Shown piece by piece: positions 45,952-55,111 of a DNA stretch of 64,000 bases. Under the pieces are notes generated by a model, which saw only the letters and a program-made list of their open reading frames with translations, was not told the origin of the DNA and did not search any database. The stretch covers positions 62,001 through 126,000 of the forward strand of contig VXSG01000052.1 in assembly GCA_009838075.1 (NCBI GenBank), in the 5' to 3' direction. Position numbers and translations under genes: made by a program. Every line of letters begins with the position of its first letter. The stretch's first letter is position 1. This DNA comes from Boseongicola sp. SB0665_bin_10. GTDB taxonomy: Bacteria > Pseudomonadota > Alphaproteobacteria > Rhodobacterales > Rhodobacteraceae.

Positions 45952-47937
45952 ATGACGGAAGGTCTCGGCAGTCAGGTCTTCGAATTCGACGAAGTCGAAC
46001 ACCAGTGGATTCCGATGCTCGACGGGGTGCGACTTGCGGCACGGATATGGCTGCCACGAGGTTCAGGGCCGGTCCCCGCGCTTCTCGAGTACATTCCGTA
46101 CCGCAAACGGGACATGGTCCGCGCACGGGACGAACGGAACCACCCCTACTTCGCGTCCTGTGGCTACGCCTGCCTTCGCGTGGACATGCGCGGATCGGGC
46201 GACAGCGAAGGCCACATGCCGGACATGTATTCAGATGACGAACTGGCTGACGCCCGGCACGTGATCGACTGGATCGCCGCGCAGCCCTGGTGCAACGGCA
46301 AGGTCGGCATGTTCGGCACTTCGTGGGGCGGCACCTCCAGCATGCAGGCCGCGGTCAGGGCACCGCGCGCACTGAAAGCCGTGATCGCGAATTGCGCGAC
46401 CACCGACCGCTTCGAGGACGACATACACTGGATGGGCGGTTGTCTCCTGACCGACAGCCTCGAATGGGGCGCCACGCTGCCCGCAATCCTTGCCGCACCG
46501 CCGGACGCGGCGACGGTCGGCGAGGGCTGGAAGGAAATGTGGCGCGAAAGGCTGGAGGGGCTGAGCTTTCCGCTTTCCTCGTGGATCGATCACCAGACGC
46601 GTGGGGTCTATTGGCGCCACGGTTCGGTGAAATTCAGTTCGGATGACCTGTCCTGCCCGATCCTTGCGATCGGCGGCTGGGCGGACAGGTATTCGAATTC
46701 CGTGATCGGCCTCGTCAAGGCACGTCCCGATCTCTGCCATGGCATCGTCGGGCCTTGGGGACATCACTATCCCGATCACGGAGAGCCAGGTCCGGCAATG
46801 AGCTTCCAGGATGTCGCATTGACGTGGTGGGATCACTGGCTGAAGGACGCACCCATGCCGAAATGGCCTCGACTGCGCCTCTGGCGGCGTGAATTCGACG
46901 ACCCCGCAGACCCGATCGCAACGAGGGCGGGCCGATGGATATCCACTGATCTCGGCCAAGCGGATGCAAAGGAAGCGGCCCTCTATCCGGGCAAGGCCGG
47001 GCTCTCGTGGCGAACCGGACCAGGCACGAGACAATCGGTGCCGGCAGACCCGCAGCATGGCGCCTGCGCCGGGGATACAGGATATTTTGGGCGCGTCGGC
47101 GGCCTGCCGCTCGATCAGTCTCCCGATGACGCGCGCGCACTCTGCTTCGACACCGAACCCTTGGAGACGGAAGTCGTCCTCGTTGGACACGCAAGGCTTC
47201 ACTGCGGCATTGTGCGGGACATCGCCCACGCACAACTGGTGTGCCGCCTGTGCGAGGTCGATACGAACGGACGATCAAATCTCGTCGCGCGGCAAGTCAT
47301 CAACCTGCAGCGTGACGAGACCCAGGACGGTAACGCGAGATTTTTCCCGGGCCAGACCACGCGGCTGTCCATGCGCTTCCCGTCAACCGCCTATCGTTTC
47401 TCGAAAGGGAATCGCATCCGCCTGTGCCTCGCCGCCTCGTATTGGCCGCTGGTCTGGCCTGCGCCGCAACTGGCGCAAATGCAGGTCGACACGGCAGGCG
47501 CACGCCTTGACTTGCCCTGCCCGTCAGACGTCTCGCCGGCGGCAGACGTGGCACCTCCTCGGCACCTGCCTCCCGAGCCTTCCTGGGAGCGCCGCTCTGA
47601 AGGCCCGCTTTGTCGCGAGAGTGGCGAGACGGCCGAGGGCGTGCGCTGCCATCGCTGGAAGCAACCGTGGTCAACGACCCGGATTCCCGAACTTGGCCTG
47701 AGCTTTTCGTCGACGACGGAGATGAATTGCACCACGTCGACCAAGGACCATGCCGTTCAGAGGTGTGCCGTTTCGGTCGTCTACGAAATCGAACGGCCTG
47801 ACGGGATCGCACGAATCGAGAGCAGCCTGCTCGGCCGTGCGGAACCTGACGGCATGTCCGTTGCCTTGGAGCTCGACGCGCTCTGGAATGGCGAGGTCGT
47901 GGCAGAGCGATCTTGGCGGCATGGTCACAAAGCCTGA
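45952..47937 (+). CDS. CocE/NonD-family hydrolase 3
   Basis: A 661-residue third paralogue of the CocE/NonD family. Ser124 in GTSWGG, Asp245 in GWADRY and His271 in GPWGHHYP form the triad; the His motif is GPWGH here against GPWAH in the other two. The N-terminus EHQWIPMLDGVRLAARIWLP and the C-terminal beta domain are intact. ATG 45952 was taken as start because it precedes the family N-terminus, though its ribosome binding site is weak (GAGG directly before the ATG). No signal peptide is present. It diverges from the Tat-type peptide-binding protein, which supports a functional tie to the Dpp/CocE system. Confidence 0.9.
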   Translation: MTEGLGSQVFEFDEVEHQWIPMLDGVRLAARIWLPRGSGPVPALLEYIPYRKRDMVRARDERNHPYFASCGYACLRVDMRGSGDSEGHMPDMYSDDELADARHVIDWIAAQPWCNGKVGMFGTSWGGTSSMQAAVRAPRALKAVIANCATTDRFEDDIHWMGGCLLTDSLEWGATLPAILAAPPDAATVGEGWKEMWRERLEGLSFPLSSWIDHQTRGVYWRHGSVKFSSDDLSCPILAIGGWADRYSNSVIGLVKARPDLCHGIVGPWGHHYPDHGEPGPAMSFQDVALTWWDHWLKDAPMPKWPRLRLWRREFDDPADPIATRAGRWISTDLGQADAKEAALYPGKAGLSWRTGPGTRQSVPADPQHGACAGDTGYFGRVGGLPLDQSPDDARALCFDTEPLETEVVLVGHARLHCGIVRDIAHAQLVCRLCEVDTNGRSNLVARQVINLQRDETQDGNARFFPGQTTRLSMRFPSTAYRFSKGNRIRLCLAASYWPLVWPAPQLAQMQVDTAGARLDLPCPSDVSPAADVAPPRHLPPEPSWERRSEGPLCRESGETAEGVRCHRWKQPWSTTRIPELGLSFSSTTEMNCTTSTKDHAVQRCAVSVVYEIERPDGIARIESSLLGRAEPDGMSVALELDALWNGEVVAERSWRHGHKA

Positions 47938-48211
47938 CCTTGCAGGACGCGGATGTGCACAGTTGCGCCCGTCGGTTCACGGCGTGCCGATCGTCTGCAA
48001 TTCTCGTCCACACTTCGCGCCGTTCTTCAAGATGTCGTCTTGATTGGACCAGCAGCGAGCCGCCAGAAGGACGGGTTTCCCATTCGCGTGCAGGACATCG
48101 AAAGGGGCCAGCGGCGACCCGAACTTGCAAGCCATCACGCCTGAGGCGACGCGAGATCCGGGCAATGAAGGCCAAGATCGCCGTGCGGCCCTGCGCGGAG
48201 GTTTCCCGGAC

Positions 48212-48907
48212 CTATGCCCTCAGCCAATCTCTCAATGCCTCATTCGTTCTTTTGGGCTGCTCCAGGGTCGGCAAGTGCCCTGCGCCCGGAACGACGACCA
48301 GCCTGGAGCCGGGGATCGCGTCGTGCATGAATTCGTGCCGATCAACCGGGCAGAGCCGATCTTGCTGCCCGCACATTACCAGAGCCGGCACGGCGATGCC
48401 ACGCAGCGTTTCGCCCTGGTCCGGGCGTGACTGAACCGCGCGAAACTGTTCGGTGAAGACCTCCGGTCCGAGAGCTTCCGCCATCTCCAGGCAGAGATCC
48501 AGCAACGGGCTCGTCACCGAGCCGTCCGCGAGATAGTCCGGCATGATCTCTTCGCGCATGACCTTGCGGAGACCGCCATTCATCACGTTCCCGATCTGCG
48601 CTTCGCGCAGCGCGGCCCTTTCGGGCGACTCCGGGAACGGGTTCGTGCCCATCAGGGCCACGCGCCTGACACGATTCGGGGCCTGCCTGTACAGTTCCAT
48701 GGCAACGATCCCGCCCATTGACAGGCCCGCAAGTGCAAATTCCGGCGGAGCGAGATCTAGAATGCGTCGTGCAAGACCCGAAATCGTGGCCGCACCAACG
48801 GGGGGCACGATCATCACCGGTCGTTCTGCCGAGAATTCAGCGACCTGCGGAGCAAAGAGGCGCCCATCGCACATCGCGCCAGGTATGAGCACAAGTGGTT
48901 CCAGCAT
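48212..48907 (-). CDS. Alpha/beta-fold hydrolase
   Basis: A 231-residue alpha/beta hydrolase. It starts PLVLIPGAMCDGRLFAPQ (oxyanion loop), carries nucleophile Ser63 in LAGLSMGGIVAME, an acid in GQQDRLCP and catalytic His in VPGAGHLPTLEQP. This resembles small carboxylesterases and 3-oxoadipate enol-lactonase-like enzymes. ATG 48907 was chosen because the upstream extension is not family-like, although its ribosome binding site is poor. It is the last gene of the sugar-type ABC operon, 108 bases after the ATPase gene, which suggests the transported compound may carry an ester or lactone. Confidence 0.82.
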   Translation of the reverse strand: MLEPLVLIPGAMCDGRLFAPQVAEFSAERPVMIVPPVGAATISGLARRILDLAPPEFALAGLSMGGIVAMELYRQAPNRVRRVALMGTNPFPESPERAALREAQIGNVMNGGLRKVMREEIMPDYLADGSVTSPLLDLCLEMAEALGPEVFTEQFRAVQSRPDQGETLRGIAVPALVMCGQQDRLCPVDRHEFMHDAIPGSRLVVVPGAGHLPTLEQPKRTNEALRDWLRA

Positions 48908-49015
48908 CAGACGTGCGCATGCACCTTGCCGGCGAAGCCCTTCGAACGGAGAGTTCTGGCCTCGACCTTCCCGCCATGCGGCCTGTTGAGTCCCGGGTCG
49001 CCCATGGTCACGCAA

Positions 49016-50074
49016 TCAGGTCCTGATTCGGCTTCCCGAGGTCGGGTCGAACAAATACAGGTGTTCCGGATTCAGCGCGATGCCGATCATGTCATCCTGC
49101 TCCTTGCGCAGATACCTGTCGCCCTTTGCGATCACGCGCTGCCTGCCCCACTGAACGGTAAGGAGCGTTGCCTCTCCCGTGTTCTCGAAGGCGTAGATGG
49201 GCACATCGATGTTGCCTTTTCCGGCCTCGGACACGCGGATGTCGTCGGCGCGAACCCCAAGGACCACCTCATTGCGATCATCGCCGCCAACCGGCACCAA
49301 TTGAGTGCCCCCGGTCGTGACGAACTGGCCACCCTGGATTGCGCCGGTGATCAGGTTCATTGCGGGCGAACCGATGAAGCCGGCAACGAAGAGATTCGCG
49401 GGGTCGTTGTAAATCTCGTCCGGCGATCCGAGCTGCTGGATCACGCCGTCTTTCATCACGGCCACTCGGTCTGCGAGCGTCATCGCCTCGATCTGGTCAT
49501 GGGTCACGTAAACCGTGGTGACCTTCAGCTCGCGGCTGAGGTGCTTGAGCTCCGCCCGCATCGTGACGCGCAGCTTGGCGTCGAGATTCGACAGCGGCTC
49601 GTCCATCAGGAACACCTTGGGCGTGCGCACGATGGCTCGCGCCAGCGCCACGCGCTGGCGCTGGCCGCCCGAAAGTGCCTTGGGCCTTCGGTCGAGGAAC
49701 CGGGTCAGTTCCACCTGTTCGGCAGCCCTTCGGACGCGTGGCTCAATGTCGCTGCTTGGTATGCCTCGCACGCGCAGCGGGTAGGCAATGTTTTCGAAGG
49801 TCGTCATGTGCGGATAGAGACCGTAGTTCTGGAAGACCATGGCCACGTCGCGGTCCTTTGGCAGGTCGTCGTTGACCATCCTGTCGCCGATCCAGACCTC
49901 GCCTTCCGTGGGCTCTTCCAGCCCTGCGATCATGCGCATGGTGGTGGTCTTGCCACAACCGGACGGACCCAGGAGGACCAGGAATTCCCTGTCGGAAATC
50001 TCCAGCGACTGGCCGTCGACGGCAACGAATTCGCCCCACCGCTTGGTCAGGTTCTTGAGAATGACTTCAGCCAT
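49016..50074 (-). CDS. Carbohydrate ABC transporter ATPase (UgpC/MsmK type)
   Basis: A 352-residue ATPase of the CUT1 class. Walker A GPSGCGKTTT at about 36-45, Q-loop, signature LSGGQRQRVALARAI, Walker B VFLMDEPLSNLD and switch His in YVTHDQIEAMTLADR are present. The C-terminal TOBE domain (VVLGVRADDIRV) is complete. The ATG shares one base with the stop of the second permease gene (TGATG), so the genes are translationally coupled. It energises uptake by the two upstream permeases. Confidence 0.95.
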   Translation of the reverse strand: MAEVILKNLTKRWGEFVAVDGQSLEISDREFLVLLGPSGCGKTTTMRMIAGLEEPTEGEVWIGDRMVNDDLPKDRDVAMVFQNYGLYPHMTTFENIAYPLRVRGIPSSDIEPRVRRAAEQVELTRFLDRRPKALSGGQRQRVALARAIVRTPKVFLMDEPLSNLDAKLRVTMRAELKHLSRELKVTTVYVTHDQIEAMTLADRVAVMKDGVIQQLGSPDEIYNDPANLFVAGFIGSPAMNLITGAIQGGQFVTTGGTQLVPVGGDDRNEVVLGVRADDIRVSEAGKGNIDVPIYAFENTGEATLLTVQWGRQRVIAKGDRYLRKEQDDMIGIALNPEHLYLFDPTSGSRIRT

Positions 50075-50901
50075 CAGCGCACCGCCCCCATGGTCATGCC
50101 TTGCACGAAATACTTCCGGATGATGAGCGCCAGCACGAACATCGGCAGCATGATGATGATGCCGGCGGCGCTGAGCAGGTTCCAGAGATCACCCTCTTCG
50201 GCCTTGAAGAGCGCAAGCCCTATGGGCAGCGTCACCGCGTCCTTGTTCGTCAGGATCAGCGCGAAGAGAAACTCGTTCCAGGCGATGATGAAGCAGAAGA
50301 TGCCCGCGGTCAGCAGTCCGGGCGCCGCCATCGGAAGGACGATGTTGCGAATGACCTGCAGCCGCGACGAACCGTCGACCATTGCGGCCTCTTCGGTGTC
50401 CAATGGAATGCCGTCGATGAAGCCCTTTATCATCCAGATCGCGAAGGGCATGACGATGGCAAGATTGACGAGGATCAGCCCGATCCGCGTGTCCAGGAGC
50501 CCGATGTCGCGGAACATCACGAAGAAGGGCAGTATGATGACCACCGCAGGCACGAACTGCGTGGCCAGGATGACGACCAGCATTGCCGTCTCGCCCGTGA
50601 GCCTGAAGCGACTGAACGAATAGGCTGCCATGGTCGCGATCGGGATCGCGAGCACAACGGTAACGAATGCCACTATGGTCGAATTCATCAACTTGTGGCC
50701 AAGAAAGAAGGGCGGTTCGAAAACCGTGCCGAAGTTCTCGAGCGTCGGCGTGAAGAACAGCTTTAGCTGGAACACGTCGATGTGGTTCTTGAAGGCGGCC
50801 ATGAAGATCCAGGCTATCGGCACCAGCATGATCAGGATGGCGATCAGGATCAGCGCCAGCTGCACGGCGTCAATGACCTGTTTTCTCCGTCTGCCGAGCA
50901 T
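50074..50901 (-). CDS. Carbohydrate ABC transporter permease (MalG/UgpE family)
   Basis: A 275-residue CUT1 permease with six hydrophobic segments, starting MLGRRRKQVIDAVQLALILIA-like (basic then hydrophobic). The cytoplasmic EAA loop is TEEAAMVDGSSRLQVIRNIV followed by LPMAAPGLLT, as in MalG. The start at 50901 has AAGGAG nine bases upstream, and the longer frame overlaps the preceding gene and was rejected. It pairs with the MalF-type permease encoded upstream; their ends overlap or nearly touch. Confidence 0.93.
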   Translation of the reverse strand: MLGRRRKQVIDAVQLALILIAILIMLVPIAWIFMAAFKNHIDVFQLKLFFTPTLENFGTVFEPPFFLGHKLMNSTIVAFVTVVLAIPIATMAAYSFSRFRLTGETAMLVVILATQFVPAVVIILPFFVMFRDIGLLDTRIGLILVNLAIVMPFAIWMIKGFIDGIPLDTEEAAMVDGSSRLQVIRNIVLPMAAPGLLTAGIFCFIIAWNEFLFALILTNKDAVTLPIGLALFKAEEGDLWNLLSAAGIIIMLPMFVLALIIRKYFVQGMTMGAVR

Positions 50902-50905
50902 CAGG

Positions 50906-51778
50906 TCACTCCTTGCGGAACACGAACTTGGCATAGGCGTAGGTCAGGAAGATCATGGGGATGACCATCAGCCAGGCAACCGAGGCGGCATACCCGATCT
51001 GTCCGTATTTCATGCCGTTGAAATAGATGTAGTGGCTCAGCGTCTGCGTCGCGGTTCCGGGGCCTCCGTTCGTCAGCATGAAGATCTGGTCGAAGGTCTT
51101 CAGGCTGAAGATCGACTTCAGGATGACGACGACTGCGAGCACGGGAGCGAGCTGCGGCAGGGTCACGTCGCGAAAGACCCGCCAGCCCGATGCACCGTCA
51201 ACCTGAGCGGCCTCGATCGTGTCCTGCGGCACGCTGGCCAGGCCCCCGATCAGGACCAGGGTCAGGAACGGAATCCAGCCCCAGACATCGGCCATCACGC
51301 AGACCGCGAATGCGAGTACCGGGTCAACGAGCCAGCTGACATCCGCAAGCGGCGGGATCAGCGCGCCGAACACGGCGTCGAAAAGGCCGAATTCCGGATT
51401 GAACATGAACCGGAAACTGACCCCGATCAACGCCGGGCTCATGGCGAATGGCAGGATCAGGAGCGTCTGCACGCCGGAACGAAACCGGCCGCCCGGCGCC
51501 AGCAGCAAGGCCAGCCCCAGCGACAGGACAGTTGTCAGGCCAACGGTCAGGACCGTGTAGATCGCCGTGACCCAGACCGAATTCCAGAACGCGGGCTCGT
51601 AGAGAAAGGCCCAGATGTAGTTCTCGAAGCCAAGATACTGCTCCAGGGAACCCGGCCTGCTGAGACGCCCCACCGTGAAGGACAGCCTGAGGCTCTCGAT
51701 CAAGGGCCAGATGGCGGTGGCGAAGACCACCACGATTGCGGGCAGGACCAAGAGGTATTTCAGAGTGCTGTCGCGCAT
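50906..51778 (-). CDS. Carbohydrate ABC transporter permease (MalF/UgpA family)
   Basis: A 290-residue CUT1 permease. The N-terminus MRDSTLKYLLVLPAIVVVFA opens the first helix, and the EAA loop is TIEAAQVDGASGWRVFRDVT followed by LPQLAPVLAVV. GGPGTATQTLSHYIY near the C-terminus is a typical sugar-permease segment. ATG 51778 was selected because upstream sequence in the same frame runs through the hairpin after the binding-protein gene and is not family-like. GGAG lies ten bases upstream. Confidence 0.93.
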   Translation of the reverse strand: MRDSTLKYLLVLPAIVVVFATAIWPLIESLRLSFTVGRLSRPGSLEQYLGFENYIWAFLYEPAFWNSVWVTAIYTVLTVGLTTVLSLGLALLLAPGGRFRSGVQTLLILPFAMSPALIGVSFRFMFNPEFGLFDAVFGALIPPLADVSWLVDPVLAFAVCVMADVWGWIPFLTLVLIGGLASVPQDTIEAAQVDGASGWRVFRDVTLPQLAPVLAVVVILKSIFSLKTFDQIFMLTNGGPGTATQTLSHYIYFNGMKYGQIGYAASVAWLMVIPMIFLTYAYAKFVFRKE

Positions 51779-51796
51779 TGGCGATTGCTCCGATTG

Positions 51797-51826
51797 GAAC
51801 CACCCCGCATTCCTGCGGGATGGTTC
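51797..51826 (-). terminator. Intercistronic hairpin between sugar binding protein and permease genes
   Basis: GAACCACCCCGCA and TGCGGGATGGTTC pair at twelve of thirteen positions around a four-base loop, between the binding-protein stop and the MalF-type start. No U-run follows on the minus strand, consistent with attenuation or mRNA protection. Confidence 0.7.
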
Positions 51827-51869
51827 GCCGCTTTCCTGACCGCGAACCGGCCAGGCCGCAAGGGATCGC

Positions 51870-53183
51870 TTACTCGATGCGTCCGGCGCGACGCAGCACC
51901 CTGTTGGCCTGCTCCGCTGCATCCAGCATCAACTGGCGCGTGTCCCCGCCCGCCGCCGCTTCGGCGATCGCCGCGGACAGGATGTCGCCGACCTCCGGCC
52001 ATTCCGGAATCTGCGGCATGATGTCGGATTCCTTGAGCGAGTCCCAGGCCGCCATCTGGATCCCGTCATTCGCGGCATTCACCTCCGGATCGGTAAGCGA
52101 CGAGATGTGAGTCACGACGTTGTTGACGATCCTCTTGCCCTTCACTTCGCGCACGGTGGCGTTGGCCTTGTCCATCTCGGGATTGGAGAGCCACTTGAGG
52201 AACTCCCATGCCGCGTCCTTGCTGTCGGAATACTCGGAAATCGCGAAAGGCATCGAGATGGCGTAGGTCTTGGTGGTGTCGGCGTAGGACGGCATGCCCA
52301 CGAATCCGACCTGATCCTTCGTCAGCGTTGACGTCTCCGGGTTCAGGAACGCCGAATAGAACCACCACCAGCCGGGGATCATCGCCGAATTGCCCTGCAT
52401 GAACGACTGCCTTGCGTCCTGTTCGACGAATGCGACGGAGTTCGGGTTTGCGACGCCATGTTCCGTCAGGAGCCCCACGTAGTCCTCGGTTGCCTTCAAT
52501 GCCGCGTCGGTGGTCCATCCGGCCGAACCGTCGTCGTTGAACACGTCCTCGCCCGCACCCCACAGGAAGTTCAGCCAGATGAAGAGTGCCTGACGGTTTC
52601 CATCGTTGTTGAAGTAGAGCGCGACCGGAGAGATGTCGTCATGTTCCCAGGTCTCGCCCATCGCGGCGACCTCTTCCCAAGTTGACGGCGGGTTCGGGAT
52701 CAGGTCCTTGCGATAGAAGAGGACCTGCGGGTGCGCGCGCAACGGAAAGCCAAGGGTCTGGCCCTCGAACTGCGCCGACCGCGCAAAGGCGGCCGGATAG
52801 CGATCCATCGAGATGCCGTCCCGTGCCATCAGGTCGTCGATCGGCATCAGCCAGTGGGCGTTCGGAGGGCCCCAGCTGTCGAGATAGTTGACCACGTCAA
52901 AGGCGCCGCTCGCGGCAAGGCCTTCAGCGTTGATCTTCTCCTGCAACGAGGCGAAGGGAATGAACGTCCATTCGGTCTCGATGCCCGTCAGCTCGGTGAA
53001 CTCGTCGTCCCGCAGCATCAAGCCGTCGAACTGGGGCGTCACGACGCTCAGGATGTTGAGCGTGGTGCCTTCGTAGGGCTTCCCCGCCATCAGGTTGTAC
53101 GGCACGTCCGCCGCCGCGACCGACAGCGGCGAGAGCATCACGGCCGCTGCCGCTCCCGCCTTCAGAAAAGTCCGTTTGCGCAT
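51870..53183 (-). CDS. Family 1 extracellular solute-binding protein (sugar-type ABC)
   Basis: A 437-residue periplasmic binding protein. MRKRTFLKAGAAAAVMLSPLSVAAA is the signal peptide, with an RKR..FLK motif that may be Tat-like. Typical family segments are FIPFASLQEKINAEGLAASG, GFPLRAHPQVLFYRKDLIPNPPSTWEE, and AFAISEYSDSKDAAWEFLKWL-like sequence with PEMDKANATVREV near the end. The start at 53183 has GGGAGGAAG just upstream. First gene of the operon. Ligand is unknown; CUT1 systems bind sugars, polyols or glycerophosphodiesters. Confidence 0.92.
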   Translation of the reverse strand: MRKRTFLKAGAAAAVMLSPLSVAAADVPYNLMAGKPYEGTTLNILSVVTPQFDGLMLRDDEFTELTGIETEWTFIPFASLQEKINAEGLAASGAFDVVNYLDSWGPPNAHWLMPIDDLMARDGISMDRYPAAFARSAQFEGQTLGFPLRAHPQVLFYRKDLIPNPPSTWEEVAAMGETWEHDDISPVALYFNNDGNRQALFIWLNFLWGAGEDVFNDDGSAGWTTDAALKATEDYVGLLTEHGVANPNSVAFVEQDARQSFMQGNSAMIPGWWWFYSAFLNPETSTLTKDQVGFVGMPSYADTTKTYAISMPFAISEYSDSKDAAWEFLKWLSNPEMDKANATVREVKGKRIVNNVVTHISSLTDPEVNAANDGIQMAAWDSLKESDIMPQIPEWPEVGDILSAAIAEAAAGGDTRQLMLDAAEQANRVLRRAGRIE

Positions 53184-53500
53184 TTCTTCCTCCCAATTGA
53201 ATTGCAAATCGCGCAAAGACCTTACGGCATTGTGAATACGTATGCAAGAAAGCGTGAATGCGCGTTCGACATTGCCTGCCCGCGCCGCTGCCTGACGGTC
53301 TTGTGCGGGGTCACATCGTGGGACGTCGCGGTCGCAGACCGGTGCAGGGTCGGCGGATTCGGGTTTCATTGCGCGACGGTTGCCGAAAGTGCTATCTCGC
53401 GCCCGTCCGGTCCGGCCGACGCGACCGGGACAGCGCGCCTGGAGCAAACAGCGAATTCCGAGGGCAGATGCGCGGGCATGGAATTCGAGGGAGCAAGTGG
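53184..53500. other. Divergent intergenic region, sugar ABC operon / GST gene
   Basis: About 317 bases between the divergent starts. The frame of the GST gene stays open to 53258, but the extension is not family-like. Promoters for both units are expected here, and no specific operator was recognised. Confidence 0.4.
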
Positions 53501-54496
53501 ATGGGACTGTTGCAAGACGGCAAGTGGGTCGACCAGTGGTACAACACCAGGACAAGTGGCGGACGCTTTGTCCGAAGGGACTCGCAGTTTCGCAACTGGG
53601 TCACGGCGGACGGATCTGCCGGCCCTGGCGGCGCTCACGGGTTCAGGGCCGCGCCCGGCCGCTATCATCTCTATGTGTCGCTTGCCTGCCCGTGGGCGCA
53701 CCGGACGCTAATCTTCCGGGCATTGAAGGGTCTTGAGGAATTGATTCCCGTGTCGGTCGTGCACTGGTTCATGGGCGACCAGGGATGGACGTTCACGCCT
53801 GAAGACGGATCGACCACGGACACCGTCAACGACGCCGACTTCCTGCATGAAGTCTACACGACGGCAGACCCCGTCTATTCGGGGCGCGTGACCGTGCCAG
53901 CGCTTTGGGACGCGCAGACGGGAACCATCGTTTCAAACGAGTCCTCCGAGATCATCCGCATGTTCAATTCAGCCTTCGACGAGGTCGGGGCGCGGCCCGG
54001 AGACTACTATCCGGAGGCCCTCAGGCCCGAAATCGACGAAATCAACGACCGGATCTACCGCACGGTCAACAACGGTGTCTACAAGGCCGGCTTTGCGACC
54101 ACGCAGGATGCCTACGAGGAGGCAGTCGTTCCCCTCTTCGAGACTCTCGACTGGCTGGAAGGCCGGCTTGGCTCGCAAAGATACCTCACTGGCAGTGCGG
54201 TGACGGAAGCGGACTGGCGTCTGTTCCCCACGCTTGTCCGATTCGATCCCGTCTATTTCGGACATTTCAAGTGCAATCTTCGCAGGATCTCGGACTACCC
54301 CAATCTCTCGGGATATGTCCGGGATCTTTACCAGCATCCCGGCATCGCCGAGACGGTGGACTTCCTGCACATCAAGAAGCACTACTATGGCAGCCACGCA
54401 GCGATAAACCCGACCCGGATCGTTCCGATGGGACCGGACGTCGATTACTCTGCGCCTCACGACCGCGCCCGATTCGGTCAAGGGACGCCGCACTGA
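53501..54496 (+). CDS. Glutathionyl-hydroquinone reductase (Xi-class GST)
   Basis: A 331-residue Xi-class glutathione transferase (YqjG/PcpF/ECM4 type). These enzymes use a catalytic Cys to reduce glutathionyl-(hydro)quinones, releasing glutathione. Cys63 sits in the diagnostic LACPWAHRT, the same number as in Escherichia coli YqjG. Further landmarks are GDQGWTF, TVPALWD and SNESSEIIRMFN (glutathione site), and the helical C-domain with GSAVTEADWRLFPTLVRFDPVY and HFKCNLRRI. ATG 53501 is preceded by GAGGGAGC. It appears to be a single-gene unit. Confidence 0.95.
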   Translation: MGLLQDGKWVDQWYNTRTSGGRFVRRDSQFRNWVTADGSAGPGGAHGFRAAPGRYHLYVSLACPWAHRTLIFRALKGLEELIPVSVVHWFMGDQGWTFTPEDGSTTDTVNDADFLHEVYTTADPVYSGRVTVPALWDAQTGTIVSNESSEIIRMFNSAFDEVGARPGDYYPEALRPEIDEINDRIYRTVNNGVYKAGFATTQDAYEEAVVPLFETLDWLEGRLGSQRYLTGSAVTEADWRLFPTLVRFDPVYFGHFKCNLRRISDYPNLSGYVRDLYQHPGIAETVDFLHIKKHYYGSHAAINPTRIVPMGPDVDYSAPHDRARFGQGTPH

Positions 54497-55111
54497 CCGA
54501 AGAGGCCGCTGCGGTCATGCTGCATGACTGGCCGGAACGCCGGACGTGACGGCGAAGCAGTTGTCCTGCCCAGGAGGGAAGCCGAGAACAACGGGCCATA
54601 TATGCCTAACCAAATCGCCCTTCAGGTCGGTTCCTTCAACACGGGCACGGTTCATCGATCGAGGCGCGTGTGCAAGCGATGCCGACCCGGCAGGAGACAG
54701 CAGGCCTCGGCCAGAGCCGCAAGTGGGCCTGAGATACCTGTGGGGGGCCACCAAATCCGTGTGGTCATCCGACTGATTGGTCCCGTCCCCGTTCTGCCCT
54801 TTTCAAGTTCGAACACTCGCAATCGGCTTTGGTTTCGAATCGTTCATGCCAATTGAACCCGCGGAGTTTGGTGGTTCCCGTTCCATGCCGGCAGCCTTTC
54901 GCAAGAGCGGGAATTCGGCGGCAAACCGCGCCTTGGGTCCTTGTTCCGGCCTGGTCAAGCCAACAATCGCCGCGCTCAAGGCAAGGGCGACTTGAGGAGC
55001 ACGACGGACACTTGGCCAAGAACTGCTTCATTCGCCATCGGTCGACGAGCGGAACTCAGCGCCGACGGACCGCCCGTCCGCCTGTGAACGCGTGCAAGGA
55101 TGTGGCTTCGC
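54497..55111. other. Intergenic stretch, no supported gene
   Basis: About 615 bases between the GST gene and the truncated ATPase. Several open frames exist on both strands, none with recognisable motifs or good ribosome binding sites. Given the decayed neighbour, this may be remnant DNA. Confidence 0.4.

Noticed and set aside
54524-54856. 110-codon plus-strand frame in the gap after the GST gene
   Set aside because: No family features and no ribosome binding site; overlapping equal-quality frames on the other strand argue for chance.
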